DNA of 64,000 bases from Chitinophaga eiseniae (GCF_900167135.1 NZ_FUWZ01000001.1:1474336-1538335); one strand, 5' to 3'; positions 52,404 to 61,321 are shown, numbered from the stretch's first letter. The notes: a model not told the origin generated them from the sequence alone. Numbers and translations are program-made.

Positions 52404-53000
52404 ATGAATACGAATTATGAAACTTCGGAAGCGTTATTTGATTATTTGCTGGTAGTGAATCCGGATGTTGTGGTAGCGAAAGATGTAAACCGTATACGGC
52501 AGTTTATCGCAACATCCCTTGAAGATGCTGCGAGCATTACCTCACCGGTGTACATTCCCTTATTCAGGTCCGAGTTTCCGGCGCGTTTTGAAAATGACTT
52601 TATAGACATGGTGGAAGAAGTAGCCAAGCGCCAGTCCGGTTTTGCGATTTACACGTCGCGGCTGGAGGCGGTAAGGCATACAGACGGCCGGCAGAGTATC
52701 TGTGTGAATGTGGCCAATCCGAAGCCACTGGTGGAGTTGCACAAGAGCATCATGCAGTGTTTTGATCTCAAACCGCAAACATTTAAGCCGGGTATGACGA
52801 TCGCGCGCGGGCTCGATGAGGTGGCGGTAGGCAAAGTATTGCCGGCATTAACGCAACGGTTATTTGTGCGGAGTTTTAACTGCCATTGTTTTACCCTGCT
52901 GAAGCGGCCGGTAACAGGTGGCAAATATCAACGGGTGCGGGATATCGTATTTGGGGATATTGAACACATGACAGGGTCTTTGTTCAATTATGCTGCTTAG
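52404..53000 (+). CDS. 2H phosphoesterase-like protein without catalytic histidines
   Basis: 198 residues from the ATG at 52404. The layout fits 2'-5' RNA ligase / 2H phosphoesterases: VYIPLFRSEFPARFENDFID in place of the first HxTL strand, KPLVELHKSIMQCFDLKPQT, then FKPGMTIARGLDEVAVGKVL in place of PHITIAR, and a final SFNCHCFTLLKRPVTGG. Both catalytic HxT/S motifs are changed (first to Y-I-P, second to G-M-T), so it should not hydrolyse or ligate RNA by the usual mechanism. A binding or regulatory role is possible. I judge it a divergent family member rather than a pseudogene, because the frame is intact. Confidence 0.72.
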   Translation: MNTNYETSEALFDYLLVVNPDVVVAKDVNRIRQFIATSLEDAASITSPVYIPLFRSEFPARFENDFIDMVEEVAKRQSGFAIYTSRLEAVRHTDGRQSICVNVANPKPLVELHKSIMQCFDLKPQTFKPGMTIARGLDEVAVGKVLPALTQRLFVRSFNCHCFTLLKRPVTGGKYQRVRDIVFGDIEHMTGSLFNYAA

Positions 53001-53343
53001 CAGTGCAAACTTTTATAAATCATTGTCTGAATCGGGAAGAGCCGGATTGGAGATGCATTGGATGGAAATTGAACGGACTGTATCATGAATGCCCGCAGTG
53101 GTAAGGCTTGCAGGCTATTATTTTGTGACCCCTGTTTCTTCAGTTTTCATCTGTAGTTTGTTTCCCTCAAGTTAACCATTCTCAGTCTTTCCTTCAAGGT
53201 GTGGCGGCTGTCATGGCATGTCTATTTCAGCGCCCCGGAATTAATCGTTACATTCGTTTGACCAGCCACCTATATGGCCAATGGATCGTATTGTCCGTAT
53301 TCATCCTGATTCAGACACTTTTGAGATAACCATGGACATCATT
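53001..53343. other. 343-base gap before acylphosphatase
   Basis: No strong hairpin or clear promoter. A TACATTCG near-match to the -7 consensus lies at 53249-53256. An in-frame ATG at 53281 would extend acylphosphatase by 21 residues without similarity to the family start. Confidence 0.4.
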
Positions 53344-53628
53344 ATGACAACCAAATCAATCATACACAAAGAGATCGTCGTGAGAGGCCGCGTGCAGGGA
53401 GTGGGTTACCGGGCTAATGCGAAACACATAGCAGATTTACTGGGAGTGCAGGGACAGATCAAAAACATGCCGGACAAAGCCGTGTGGATTCTGGCAGAAG
53501 CGGAAGAACCGGTGATGGAGCAGTTCCTCTCATGGTGCAGAAAAGGCCCGGCCATGGCTAAAGTAACGGAAATGGAGATCAGTGGGGGGCCGGTGCAGCA
53601 GGTGTCCGGCTTTACTATTCTTCATTAA
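53344..53628 (+). CDS. acyP: Acylphosphatase
   Basis: 94 residues from the ATG at 53344. The catalytic residues sit exactly at the classical positions, R23 in VQGVGYRANAK and N41 in GQIKNMPDK, and VRGRVQGVGYR is the family signature. The enzyme hydrolyses acyl phosphates such as 1,3-bisphosphoglycerate in the cytoplasm. Length is typical. Confidence 0.95.
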   Translation: MTTKSIIHKEIVVRGRVQGVGYRANAKHIADLLGVQGQIKNMPDKAVWILAEAEEPVMEQFLSWCRKGPAMAKVTEMEISGGPVQQVSGFTILH

Positions 53629-53784
53629 CGGCCGCGTCGGTTGATTTTTTCAGTTACTCCTGATCCTGGCGCCATTCCCGTTCAATCCTGATCTACTGAA
53701 CACATCGATACATAGCATTATAGTTGCTATCCTTCTATATAAACCTGGTTAGATAACAGGTTCTGGTGTTCCTTTCCTATGCCC

Positions 53785-53816
53785 GGACTACCGCTTTCCC
53801 TATTGTGCGGTAGTCC
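53785..53816. terminator. Hairpin between acyP and the blaR1-like gene (1)
   Basis: Perfect 10-bp stem GGACTACCGC / GCGGTAGTCC (53785-53794, 53807-53816) with a 12-base loop. No T-run follows directly. Confidence 0.6.
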
Positions 53817-53826
53817 TGAAATAAAG

Positions 53827-53890
53827 AAAAGCGCAAAGAATACGACGGGCCGCTGATGCAACTCCAGCCGTATCATTCTTTGCGCTTTTT
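53827..53890. terminator. Bidirectional terminator between acyP and the blaR1-like gene (2)
   Basis: A 15-bp perfect stem (AAAAGCGCAAAGAAT, 53827-53841, with 53875-53889) closes a 33-base loop and has T-runs on both strands, between convergent genes. Confidence 0.8.
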
Positions 53891-53930
53891 CTATGATGAA
53901 GAACGATCGTTGGGCTTTTGTAAAGAAGGA

Positions 53931-56123
53931 CTAATCTTCGATATTGATGTTCAGATTGCCGGGTTCTGCCTGCCGGATGTAAGTCCGTTTGTTTTTCAGG
54001 TAGGCGCCGTATTTTTCCGCAACACTGTCGGATTGTTTAACACCATTGATGAACAGGCCATTGGCATTCTTTTCAATGGTAAAGGACTGTTGATTGTCTA
54101 TCAGTTTATCTGCTGCCATTTTATCGATCATTTCGCGGTATTTCTGCGAAGTGGTATTGGCTTTCTCCCGGGCGATTTCTGCGTTTCTGCGGGCTTTGTC
54201 CGCTTCATGGCGGGCTTCTTCTGTCTGACGGAACATGTGTTCCCGTTGCTCATCCATGTGTTCTTGCCGTTGTCTTTGACGGGACAGGGAGGAATCGCGC
54301 ATGGCGTACAGCTTTTGCCTGTTGGCGGCGACGGACTGGTCGCGCATACGGCTCATGTCTTTCAATTGACGCGCCCTGTCAGCTTCCATTTTTTTCCGGT
54401 TAGCGTCCCATTCCTTCCGGAATTTTTCACTTTGTTTCCGGAAGTTTTTGCTGTTCTTTTTCCAGGCTTCATTATCAAAGTCGAACTGGAAGTTCATGCT
54501 GTTTTTTATGTCTTGTTGCATCTGTGACCAGTCGATGCTTTTCAGTGCTTCTCTGGCCGCTTCCTGCGCTGCCTGTGCTTCCTGGGCGATCGCTTTCCAG
54601 TCTACCTGGTCTACTGCTGCCTTTGCGTCTGCCTGGATCTTTTTTACATCTACTTCTTTCAGCTGTTGCATGGCTTTTTCCACGCTTTGCTGTGCCAACT
54701 GCAGTTGTTTCCTGACAGTGGCTTCAGACTGGCGGGCCTGGCCTTTTGGAACGCTGTCCCAGGGGGCCATAGGAGCCATCGGTGCCATAGGAGGCATGGG
54801 CGCCATTGGTGCTGTAGGGTAGATCATTTGTCCCTTGCCGTTCATCACGATCACATTTTGTGGTGTTTGTATGTTGGCCGGGATCGGAGGCACAGGAGCC
54901 TCCGGCGCTGAAGGCGGTGGTTCGGGAGCCTCCGGAATCTCATCTACAGCCGGTGGGGTAGGCGGTATTTCCTGTGTTGTTGGTGGTGGCGTGGGAGGAG
55001 CGGGAGGAGAGGGGGGCATCGGCATCGCCGGGATGCTGGTGTCGGCAGCCACAGCGGTTTCCGGCAGTTTCTTGCCGGCGTCTTTGCCCCTGGCGGGATT
55101 GAGCCAGGCAATAGATACCAGGGCTGTAGCGATGATGAGGACTGCCAATAATTTCTGACTATAGTTAAGATGTTTTGTTTTCATCTCCATGATTCTTTTG
55201 ATGCGGTGAAACAGATGTTGTTTATCGTCTGCAGCAGCCATGGCCAGCGGGTTGGAAGTTAACCGGTACGTTTCCAACGCCATCAGTGCTTTGGCGTAAT
55301 GCAGGGGTTGGACGGTGCCTGCAATGACGAGGTCGTCGCAACAGTGTTCCCTTTCCTGGCGGATAATACGGGAAATCAGCCAGACGAAAGGATTGAAGAA
55401 GAGAATGGTTTCAACGATTGATTGGAAGATATTTAACAGATAATCATTGCGTTTTACGTGTGCCAGCTCGTGCAGCAGGATGGCTTCCAGCTGTTCTTCC
55501 GACAGGTTGTTGACCATGGCGACGGGTAGCAGGATCACGGGTTTCAGGAATCCCAGCATAACCGGTACGTGGATATAACGGGAAACCAGCAGCTTCACCG
55601 GACGGGATAACTTCAGTCTGCCCATCAGCCGCTGCAGGTGTTTTTCCCAGACTTCTCCCATCGGCTCCACCATGCTGGTACGGATATGATGCAGCTGCAC
55701 CAGGTCGGAAGAGAGTTTGATGGTCATGAGCAACATACCGATGAGGTATAAAGTGACCAGTACCGGAAAACATTGTTCCAGGCTGGGAAACAGCGTTACC
55801 ATTTGCAGCTGGCCGGTATAGGTCGCCACCGGTGGTGCCGCCTGGGCAGGCAGATCCGCAGCATCGGCAGGGACATATTGTACCAGCAGCTGTTGGGCTG
55901 CCGAAATGGTTTGCCACTGCTGGTAAAAAGTAATGAGGAACCAGGCAAATATGCCGGAAAGCGCGAAAAACGACAGGTTGTACTTAATACGGGCACTAGC
56001 CATGGGCCATAGCTTCAGCACTACCCTCAGGCAGGCATATACGAAAAAAGCTTGCCATAAGGCATGCAGTATGCTCCAGCCAAGCGCACGTACCAAATCG
56101 CCGGTGATAGGTAATAAGTTCAT
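53931..56123 (-). CDS. BlaR1-like M56 metallopeptidase sensor
   Basis: 730 residues. Four membrane segments lie in the first 245 residues and near 325-341. The zinc site is HELAH at 218-222 in AILLHELAHVKRNDYLLN, and REHCCDDLV near 258 supplies the rest of the M56 signature. After the last helix comes a Pro-rich linker (about 366-417), a run of Met-Ala-Pro repeats (about 438-454) and a long charged coiled coil (about 465-700). It lacks the penicillin-binding domain of true BlaR1. It probably senses an envelope signal and cleaves the BlaI-type repressor encoded just upstream (21-base gap). The inducing signal is unknown. Confidence 0.9.
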   Translation of the reverse strand: MNLLPITGDLVRALGWSILHALWQAFFVYACLRVVLKLWPMASARIKYNLSFFALSGIFAWFLITFYQQWQTISAAQQLLVQYVPADAADLPAQAAPPVATYTGQLQMVTLFPSLEQCFPVLVTLYLIGMLLMTIKLSSDLVQLHHIRTSMVEPMGEVWEKHLQRLMGRLKLSRPVKLLVSRYIHVPVMLGFLKPVILLPVAMVNNLSEEQLEAILLHELAHVKRNDYLLNIFQSIVETILFFNPFVWLISRIIRQEREHCCDDLVIAGTVQPLHYAKALMALETYRLTSNPLAMAAADDKQHLFHRIKRIMEMKTKHLNYSQKLLAVLIIATALVSIAWLNPARGKDAGKKLPETAVAADTSIPAMPMPPSPPAPPTPPPTTQEIPPTPPAVDEIPEAPEPPPSAPEAPVPPIPANIQTPQNVIVMNGKGQMIYPTAPMAPMPPMAPMAPMAPWDSVPKGQARQSEATVRKQLQLAQQSVEKAMQQLKEVDVKKIQADAKAAVDQVDWKAIAQEAQAAQEAAREALKSIDWSQMQQDIKNSMNFQFDFDNEAWKKNSKNFRKQSEKFRKEWDANRKKMEADRARQLKDMSRMRDQSVAANRQKLYAMRDSSLSRQRQRQEHMDEQREHMFRQTEEARHEADKARRNAEIAREKANTTSQKYREMIDKMAADKLIDNQQSFTIEKNANGLFINGVKQSDSVAEKYGAYLKNKRTYIRQAEPGNLNINIED

Positions 56124-56144
56124 AGTAGTAGCTGTTTTACCGTT

Positions 56145-56534
56145 TTATCGCTTTTGTTGTTTTTCTATTTCCGCCAAATATTCCCTGATTTTTTCCAGTT
56201 CCGCATCGGAGGAGCGGTGCTGTCCCAGCGCCTGCATCACCAGGCTGCTGGCCGATCCGCCGAATACAGTGTCTATCATTTTATTTAACAGCTGCTGCCG
56301 GGTTTTTTCCTGCGAAACAGCCGCTTTATACACATGTGTTTTACTGCTGGTGTCACGCTCCAGCAACTCCTTGTCATGCATGATCTGCATCAGCTTCAGT
56401 GTGGTGGTGTAACCGGCATCTTTTGTGGCAGAGAGAATATCATGCACCTCCCGTACGGTGCAGGGGCCTTTCTCCCAAAGGATGCTCAGTATTTCCAATT
56501 CACTTTCTGTTGGCTTTATTTGTTTCACAGTCAC
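56145..56534 (-). CDS. BlaI/MecI-family transcriptional repressor
   Basis: 129 residues. A winged-helix domain (about 1-75) carries IKPTESELEILSILWEKGPC, TVREVHDILSATKDAGYTTT and KLMQIMHDKELLERDTSSK, the BlaI pattern of helix-turn-helix plus cleavage-site region. The C-terminal half is a dimerisation helix pair. BlaI repressors are cut by a BlaR1-type protease in response to a signal. Two palindromic operators overlap its own promoter, so autorepression of this blaI-blaR1 operon is likely. Confidence 0.95.
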   Translation of the reverse strand: MTVKQIKPTESELEILSILWEKGPCTVREVHDILSATKDAGYTTTLKLMQIMHDKELLERDTSSKTHVYKAAVSQEKTRQQLLNKMIDTVFGGSASSLVMQALGQHRSSDAELEKIREYLAEIEKQQKR

Positions 56535-56562
56535 GATGTTTTATCAAGGATGATTATTATTG

Positions 56563-56601
56563 TACGAATATCTTCGTAGCTAATGTACGATTGTTTTCGT
56601 A
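56563..56601 (-). promoter_or_regulatory. Twin BlaI-type operators
   Basis: TACGA-N6-TCGTA occurs at 56563-56578 and again at 56586-56601. BlaI and MecI bind palindromes with related TACA/TGTA outer bases. The two sites flank and overlap the -7 box of the promoter below. Confidence 0.65.
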
Positions 56602-56608
56602 AATGCAA
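56580..56608 (-). promoter_or_regulatory. Promoter of the blaI-blaR1 operon
   Basis: On the minus strand TTG (complement of 56606-56608), an 18-base spacer and TACATTAG (complement of 56580-56587). The -7 box deviates in one base. It lies between the two operator palindromes. Confidence 0.5.
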
Positions 56609-56658
56609 AATTAATTATCCGGAAAATTGATAAACCTGATAAAAAGCGGATGAGCGGT

Positions 56659-57516
56659 TTAGCGGCCCCTTAACTGTTTGGTGGTCTGCCGGCTGCCGTC
56701 GGGGCTCCATCCGGGGGCGTCCAGCAGGTAGTGCCAGGCTTCGCGCAGGGAGCGGGCCCGCCGTAGGTCGTGCCAGATGTCCAGCCATTCGTGGGTGGCA
56801 ATACGGAAGGGATTATAGGTATGGATATTTTTGGTGAGACCGTATACCGGCCGCTGCTTTTCCGGGGTGAACGTGCCGAACAGGCGGTCCCAGATAATAA
56901 GCATCCCGCCATGGTTGCGGTCCAGGTAGTCCAGATCGGAGCCATGATGCACGCGGTGATGGGAGGGGGTATTGAAGATAAACTCGACCGGCCGCGGTAG
57001 TTTGTTGATCACCTCGGTATGTATCCAGAACTGGTAGATCAGGCTGATGGCCTGCATGCTCAACACCATCACAGGATGAAATCCGGCAAGGGGCATCCAT
57101 AGCCAGAACAGGAAGGTGCCGGTAAGGTTGCCGGTCCAGGTTTGACGCAGTGCCGTTGCCAGCGTATATTTTTGGGAAGAGTGGTGAATAACGTGGGAAG
57201 CCCAGAAAAAGCGGACGGTATGGCTGCTGCGGTGGAACCAGTAATAGCTGAAGTCATCAGCAAAAAAACACAATACCCAGGCCCACCAGGTAAACCCGAG
57301 CGTAAAGAGCCGGTATTGATAAACAAAGAGATAAATGCCGAGGATAACGCCCTTGGTAAACAGGCCGATGAAAACATTGCCCAGCCCCATGGCAATGCTG
57401 CTGAGGGCATCTTTGGGTTCGTAGAGGTTGCGGTGGTCTATCGTGGTAATGATAATTTCCAGCAGTATCAACAGCACAAAGCCGGGAATGGCGTACATGA
57501 TCAGGTTAGGAGGCAT
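56659..57516 (-). CDS. Sterol desaturase / fatty-acid hydroxylase family membrane protein
   Basis: 285 residues. The diiron histidine boxes are HRSSH at 95-99, HVIHH at 108-112 and HRVHH near 192, in a chain with about five hydrophobic segments. The family inserts oxygen into or desaturates lipids. Bacteria usually have no sterols, so a hydroxylase acting on a lipid tail or hopanoid-like compound is more probable. The substrate is unknown. It is preceded by the inverted repeat at 57525-57605. Confidence 0.92.
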   Translation of the reverse strand: MPPNLIMYAIPGFVLLILLEIIITTIDHRNLYEPKDALSSIAMGLGNVFIGLFTKGVILGIYLFVYQYRLFTLGFTWWAWVLCFFADDFSYYWFHRSSHTVRFFWASHVIHHSSQKYTLATALRQTWTGNLTGTFLFWLWMPLAGFHPVMVLSMQAISLIYQFWIHTEVINKLPRPVEFIFNTPSHHRVHHGSDLDYLDRNHGGMLIIWDRLFGTFTPEKQRPVYGLTKNIHTYNPFRIATHEWLDIWHDLRRARSLREAWHYLLDAPGWSPDGSRQTTKQLRGR

Positions 57517-57524
57517 AAAAAGAA

Positions 57525-57605
57525 ATTTGGCTATCCAGGTATTTGGTTATTTAATTTACGATTTTTTGATCGTCTTTAAATCACCCCATGCCTGAATAGC
57601 CAAAT
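57525..57605. repeat. Inverted repeat upstream of the sterol desaturase gene
   Basis: 30-base arms 57525-57554 and 57576-57605 pair with five mismatches, and an inner ACGAT / ATCGT pair closes the centre. The left arm contains CCAGGTATTTGGTTATTT, close in wording to the repeat at 32296. Confidence 0.75.
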
Positions 57606-57622
57606 AAAGCCTGTTGTATCTC

Positions 57623-58486
57623 TTATTTTACCAGTTTTTCCGCCCTGCCGACAGCAGAGGTGCCAAACCAGCCCAGGATCCTGGTCTGCCCGGAAGGAGT
57701 GGTATTATCCACGTTCGATTTTACGTTTTCAAGTACCTTGGCAAACAGTCCGCCGGCATTCACCTGGTTGTCTACCTGCGTCAGGAAATCATGACTGCGG
57801 CGGGTGAGAGACCGCAGCTTAACGATCACTTTTTCGTTCTGCTGGAACGGTTTGTCGTAATCGGTGATGCTTTCTGCGATAGGCAGGATAAAGGTGGCGC
57901 CATCAGATACGCCTTCATCATAGGAACCGTCTATGGAGAAAGCATCCTCCAGGCGACGGGTGGTGTCGGTGCGGTAAGAGCGGATCCAGTAGTAGTCTAC
58001 CGCACCGCCTTCAATGTCTTTGGCGTGCATGGTGGCGTAATAACCTTCCTTTCCTGAAAGAGATTCTTCCTTGGTCTTGAATTTCAGGGTGATGGAATCA
58101 ACCGGGGGGACCCTCTTAATGGTATCGTACGCTTCAAAGATCTCTCCTTTGTACTTAACATGCAGTTTGTACGCATGGCCTACAATGCCGATCGGACTGT
58201 TGGTGGCGTCGTAACTGTAAGCGTTCTGTTTAAACGCGAACGGGTATGATTTGCCGTTGGTCAGATCGTACAGGATGATGGTGGCATCGTCGATAATGGG
58301 CGCCGGATTATTGTTCGTAAAAGGCACCGACATGGTAAACTTGATCGTCTGCGGGCCTGCCTCATTGGTGATCCAGGCGTCGAGCACAGGATAGGATTTA
58401 CCCGGGGCCACATCCAGATCTATTTTATCCTCGCAGGCAGTAAGCGCTGCAAACGCTGATATGATGAATAATGACAGTTTTTTCAT
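57623..58486 (-). CDS. DUF4249 lipoprotein (2)
   Basis: 287 residues. MKKLSLFIISAFAALTAC is a lipoprotein signal with cysteine 18, followed by EDKIDLDVAPGKSYPVLDAW, the DUF4249 opening. The body is beta-rich. The gene lies 21 bases downstream of a TonB-dependent receptor gene on the same strand, the usual arrangement in which DUF4249 proteins may act as surface partners of the receptor. Ligand unknown. Confidence 0.88.
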   Translation of the reverse strand: MKKLSLFIISAFAALTACEDKIDLDVAPGKSYPVLDAWITNEAGPQTIKFTMSVPFTNNNPAPIIDDATIILYDLTNGKSYPFAFKQNAYSYDATNSPIGIVGHAYKLHVKYKGEIFEAYDTIKRVPPVDSITLKFKTKEESLSGKEGYYATMHAKDIEGGAVDYYWIRSYRTDTTRRLEDAFSIDGSYDEGVSDGATFILPIAESITDYDKPFQQNEKVIVKLRSLTRRSHDFLTQVDNQVNAGGLFAKVLENVKSNVDNTTPSGQTRILGWFGTSAVGRAEKLVK

Positions 58487-58507
58487 GTAATTTCTTTTTT
58501 AGACAGA

Positions 58508-60889
58508 TTAAAATTTGAAGTTGTACGTGATACCCGGAATGATGGAGCCGATAATCGACAGGCGAACGGCTTCCCGTTTGTTCGGATCATCTTCATTCTG
58601 CTTGAAGTAAATACTGTAGGCGTTTCTGCGGGCATATACGTTGTACAGTGAAAACACCCATTCTCCTTTCCAGCGTTTCAGCTGTTTGCCCTTAAGGGTG
58701 AAGGAGAGGTCCAGCCGGTGGAATGCCGGCAGGCGGTAGTTGTTCCTTTTTTCTGTGCTGTTGTATGGGATGTCCCAGTCCTGGAACTGCAGCCTGTTGT
58801 CGGCATAGGTGCCGGGCGTACCGGAAGCATATACCCAGTTGGCAGACAGGGAAGTCCTTTTGGTAAAGGTATGTGTGAGCACAAGGTTAATGTTGTGCGT
58901 ACGGTCGTAGCGGTTCAGGAACCATTCGTTGAGGCTGATACCTGGTGTTTTCCTTTCGGAACGGGACAGCGTATAGCTGATCCAGCCGGTGGTTCTGCCG
59001 ATATCTTTTTTAGCATACAGCTCGAGACCGTAAGCGCGGGTCTGAGAGGGGAGCAGGTCTGCCTCGATCAGCTGGTTCAGCTGCAGGTTGGCATTGTCGA
59101 TATAATCCAGTTGATGATCGGTGGTTTTGTAGAAAGCCTCTGCGGAAAACTCGTAGGAGTCGTTCGGAGAATTGTAAAAGTAACCGATGGTATACTGGTC
59201 AGACAGGCTGGGTTCGATGTTGTTGGTGCTGGGGGTCCAGATATCGAGCGGTGTGGGAGACGCTGTGTTGGACAGCTGGTGCATGAACTGTGTTGTCCGG
59301 CTGTAAGCTACTTTCACGGCGTTCTGGTCGTTGAACGCGTAACGCGCGCTGAGGCGTGGTTCAAAGTAGTAATATCCCTTGATCAGTTCATTGGCGCCGT
59401 ATTCTTTGCTGCCAACGAGTGTTCTGCGGATGCCGGGCGTGGTATCGTTGAAATAGTAGGCGGTTCCTTTACCCAGCAGCTGGTAGGCTGACAGGCGGCC
59501 ACCGTACTGGATACCGAATTTTTTGCTGGGTTTCCACTCGTGGTCGATGTATACGGCAGATTCCAGCGCATGTTTATCAGTCAGCTCTTTCACCCGCTCT
59601 TTCTCGCCTTCCGTGCCGATACCGGTACCAGGACGGAAAGTGTAGTAGATGCCCTGTACGCCGAAATGCAGAATGTTATTGGTGTTCAGGTAGTAGGTGA
59701 AAGATGGTTTCAGACCGTAGTTGATAATGTTGGACGTCCATTTATAGCCCTGCAGCTGTTCGTCCTGTTGTTTTTTGGAACCGTTGCTGAAATTGAGGCT
59801 GTAATCGTATTTGGAGTAGTAGGTGGTGAGGTTCATGAAAAGGCGGTTGGTAAACACATGGTTCCAGCGCAGGGTGGCGGTGGCGTTGCCCCAGTTCATG
59901 TCCACGTCTTTACCCAGCCCGAACTTGTCTCTGCCGAAGTAGCCGCTGAGGAAGAGGGTATTGTTTTTATCGAATTTGTAGTTGGCTTTGGCGGTCAGGT
60001 CATAGAAATTCAGTTTGGTATCCTTCATGTCGCCTTTTACAAAGGGTTTCATGAGGATATCGATATATGATCTTCTGGCTGCCACGATAAAAGAGGACCT
60101 GTCTTTTACCAGCGGGCCTTCAACAGACAGGCGGCTGAAGATGTTGCCGATACCGCCGTTGATATTAAAGTTCTGGTTATTGCCGTCTTTCATGCGGATA
60201 TCCAATACAGAAGAGGTGCGGCCGCCATACTCGGCGGGAAAGCCGCCTTTGATGAGGTTCAGGCTTTTCACCGCATCCGGATTGAAGACGGAGAAGAAAC
60301 CGAGCATGTGGCTGGAGTTGTATACCGGGGCTTCGTCGAGCAGGATGAGGTTTTCATCGCTGTTGCCGCCGCGTACATTGAAGCCGGACGAGCCTTCACC
60401 TACGGTCGTTACGCCGGGGAGGGTCTGGATAGAACGCAATACATCTACTTCTCCCATGAAAGCGGGCATTTTTTTCATCTGGGCGATGTCCAGGCGATTG
60501 ATGCTGGTATTGAGCGTATTGACTGCCCTTTCCTGCTTCTGGCCGTTAACGGTGACTTCATTCAGTTGGCTGCTGCTACTTTCCAGGCGGATGTCCAGTG
60601 TTTTATTGCTATAGAGGCTGACAGTTGTTTTAACGGGCGCATATCCCATATATGAAAACTGCAGCTCATGCTCCCCGGCAGGGAGTGTAAGGGAAAAGAA
60701 ACCGTATTGGTTGGTAACCGTACCCACAGCGGTACCGGGTTTACCGATGGAAATTCCCACCAAACTTTCCCCGTTCTGTTTGTCTTTTACATAACCGCTA
60801 ACGGTATATCGTTGCTGTTGTGCGCGTGTCGGACCCATTGCCAGTGCTAAGACCAGCAAAGTCATCAACATGGTGACCAAAGTTTTCAT
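58508..60889 (-). CDS. TonB-dependent receptor
   Basis: 793 residues. A signal peptide (MKTLVTMLMTLLVLALAMGP) is followed by a carboxypeptidase-regulatory-like domain (about 26-112, VSGYVKDKQNGESLVGIS), a plug domain (about 118-235, with FMGEVDVLRSIQTLPGVTTV and FNVRGGNSDENLILLDEAPV) and a barrel ending in FKF. The receptor would import a ligand using TonB energy. It pairs with the DUF4249 lipoprotein gene downstream. No SusD homologue is nearby and the ligand is unknown. Confidence 0.95.
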   Translation of the reverse strand: MKTLVTMLMTLLVLALAMGPTRAQQQRYTVSGYVKDKQNGESLVGISIGKPGTAVGTVTNQYGFFSLTLPAGEHELQFSYMGYAPVKTTVSLYSNKTLDIRLESSSSQLNEVTVNGQKQERAVNTLNTSINRLDIAQMKKMPAFMGEVDVLRSIQTLPGVTTVGEGSSGFNVRGGNSDENLILLDEAPVYNSSHMLGFFSVFNPDAVKSLNLIKGGFPAEYGGRTSSVLDIRMKDGNNQNFNINGGIGNIFSRLSVEGPLVKDRSSFIVAARRSYIDILMKPFVKGDMKDTKLNFYDLTAKANYKFDKNNTLFLSGYFGRDKFGLGKDVDMNWGNATATLRWNHVFTNRLFMNLTTYYSKYDYSLNFSNGSKKQQDEQLQGYKWTSNIINYGLKPSFTYYLNTNNILHFGVQGIYYTFRPGTGIGTEGEKERVKELTDKHALESAVYIDHEWKPSKKFGIQYGGRLSAYQLLGKGTAYYFNDTTPGIRRTLVGSKEYGANELIKGYYYFEPRLSARYAFNDQNAVKVAYSRTTQFMHQLSNTASPTPLDIWTPSTNNIEPSLSDQYTIGYFYNSPNDSYEFSAEAFYKTTDHQLDYIDNANLQLNQLIEADLLPSQTRAYGLELYAKKDIGRTTGWISYTLSRSERKTPGISLNEWFLNRYDRTHNINLVLTHTFTKRTSLSANWVYASGTPGTYADNRLQFQDWDIPYNSTEKRNNYRLPAFHRLDLSFTLKGKQLKRWKGEWVFSLYNVYARRNAYSIYFKQNEDDPNKREAVRLSIIGSIIPGITYNFKF

Positions 60890-61034
60890 AATAGGTAAAT
60901 CTCGATTTTAAATGACGTTCCTGTTTTTGTGACGTTGCTAATAAGACGTGGTGGGGAATCTGTACCCCTATCGGGATTCAGATTATTTTTTTGATTAATA
61001 ATAGGGGGCGAAGATAAAGCGGAAAAGTGAAAAA

Positions 61035-61089
61035 GAATATTGAGGCTGAAGCCAGGGGCTTGCTCCAATCTCAATATTCGCTACAGGAC
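61035..61089 (-). terminator. Branched hairpin downstream of the 70-residue protein gene
   Basis: GAATATTGAG at 61035-61044 pairs with 61080-61089. The enclosed part holds a second small stem (GAAGCC / GGCTTG). On the minus strand it ends in a T-run. It is 20 bases past the stop of the small leftward gene. Confidence 0.6.
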
Positions 61090-61108
61090 TGGTTCTGAGG
61101 GCAATAAA

Positions 61109-61321
61109 TCAATCAAGGATGTCACAATGGAACCCGAGCCGGTTCACAAATTCGATAATCGTTCTTTCCGCCAGTTGCTGAGGGCTGATCACTCTTAAAA
61201 CCTTGTCACAGTCTTCAATGTCCACGCTGCAGGCATTTACGCTAAAGCTGGAAGAAATGGCGTCAACTACGTTGTCTTTATCCTTAACAGTGTTAATATT
61301 TGTACGGAATATTCCAATCAT
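61109..61321 (-). CDS. Small HMA-fold-like protein without CxxC
   Basis: 70 residues from the ATG at 61321. The order of strands and helices (MIGIFRTNINTVKDKDNVVD, SVNACSVDIEDCDKVLRVI, VNRLGFHCDILD) is like a heavy-metal-associated ferredoxin fold, but the CxxC metal site is absent. Three isolated cysteines remain. It is divergent from the AraC-type regulator gene (108 bases apart), so the two may be functionally linked. The function is unknown. Confidence 0.7.
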   Translation of the reverse strand: MIGIFRTNINTVKDKDNVVDAISSSFSVNACSVDIEDCDKVLRVISPQQLAERTIIEFVNRLGFHCDILD

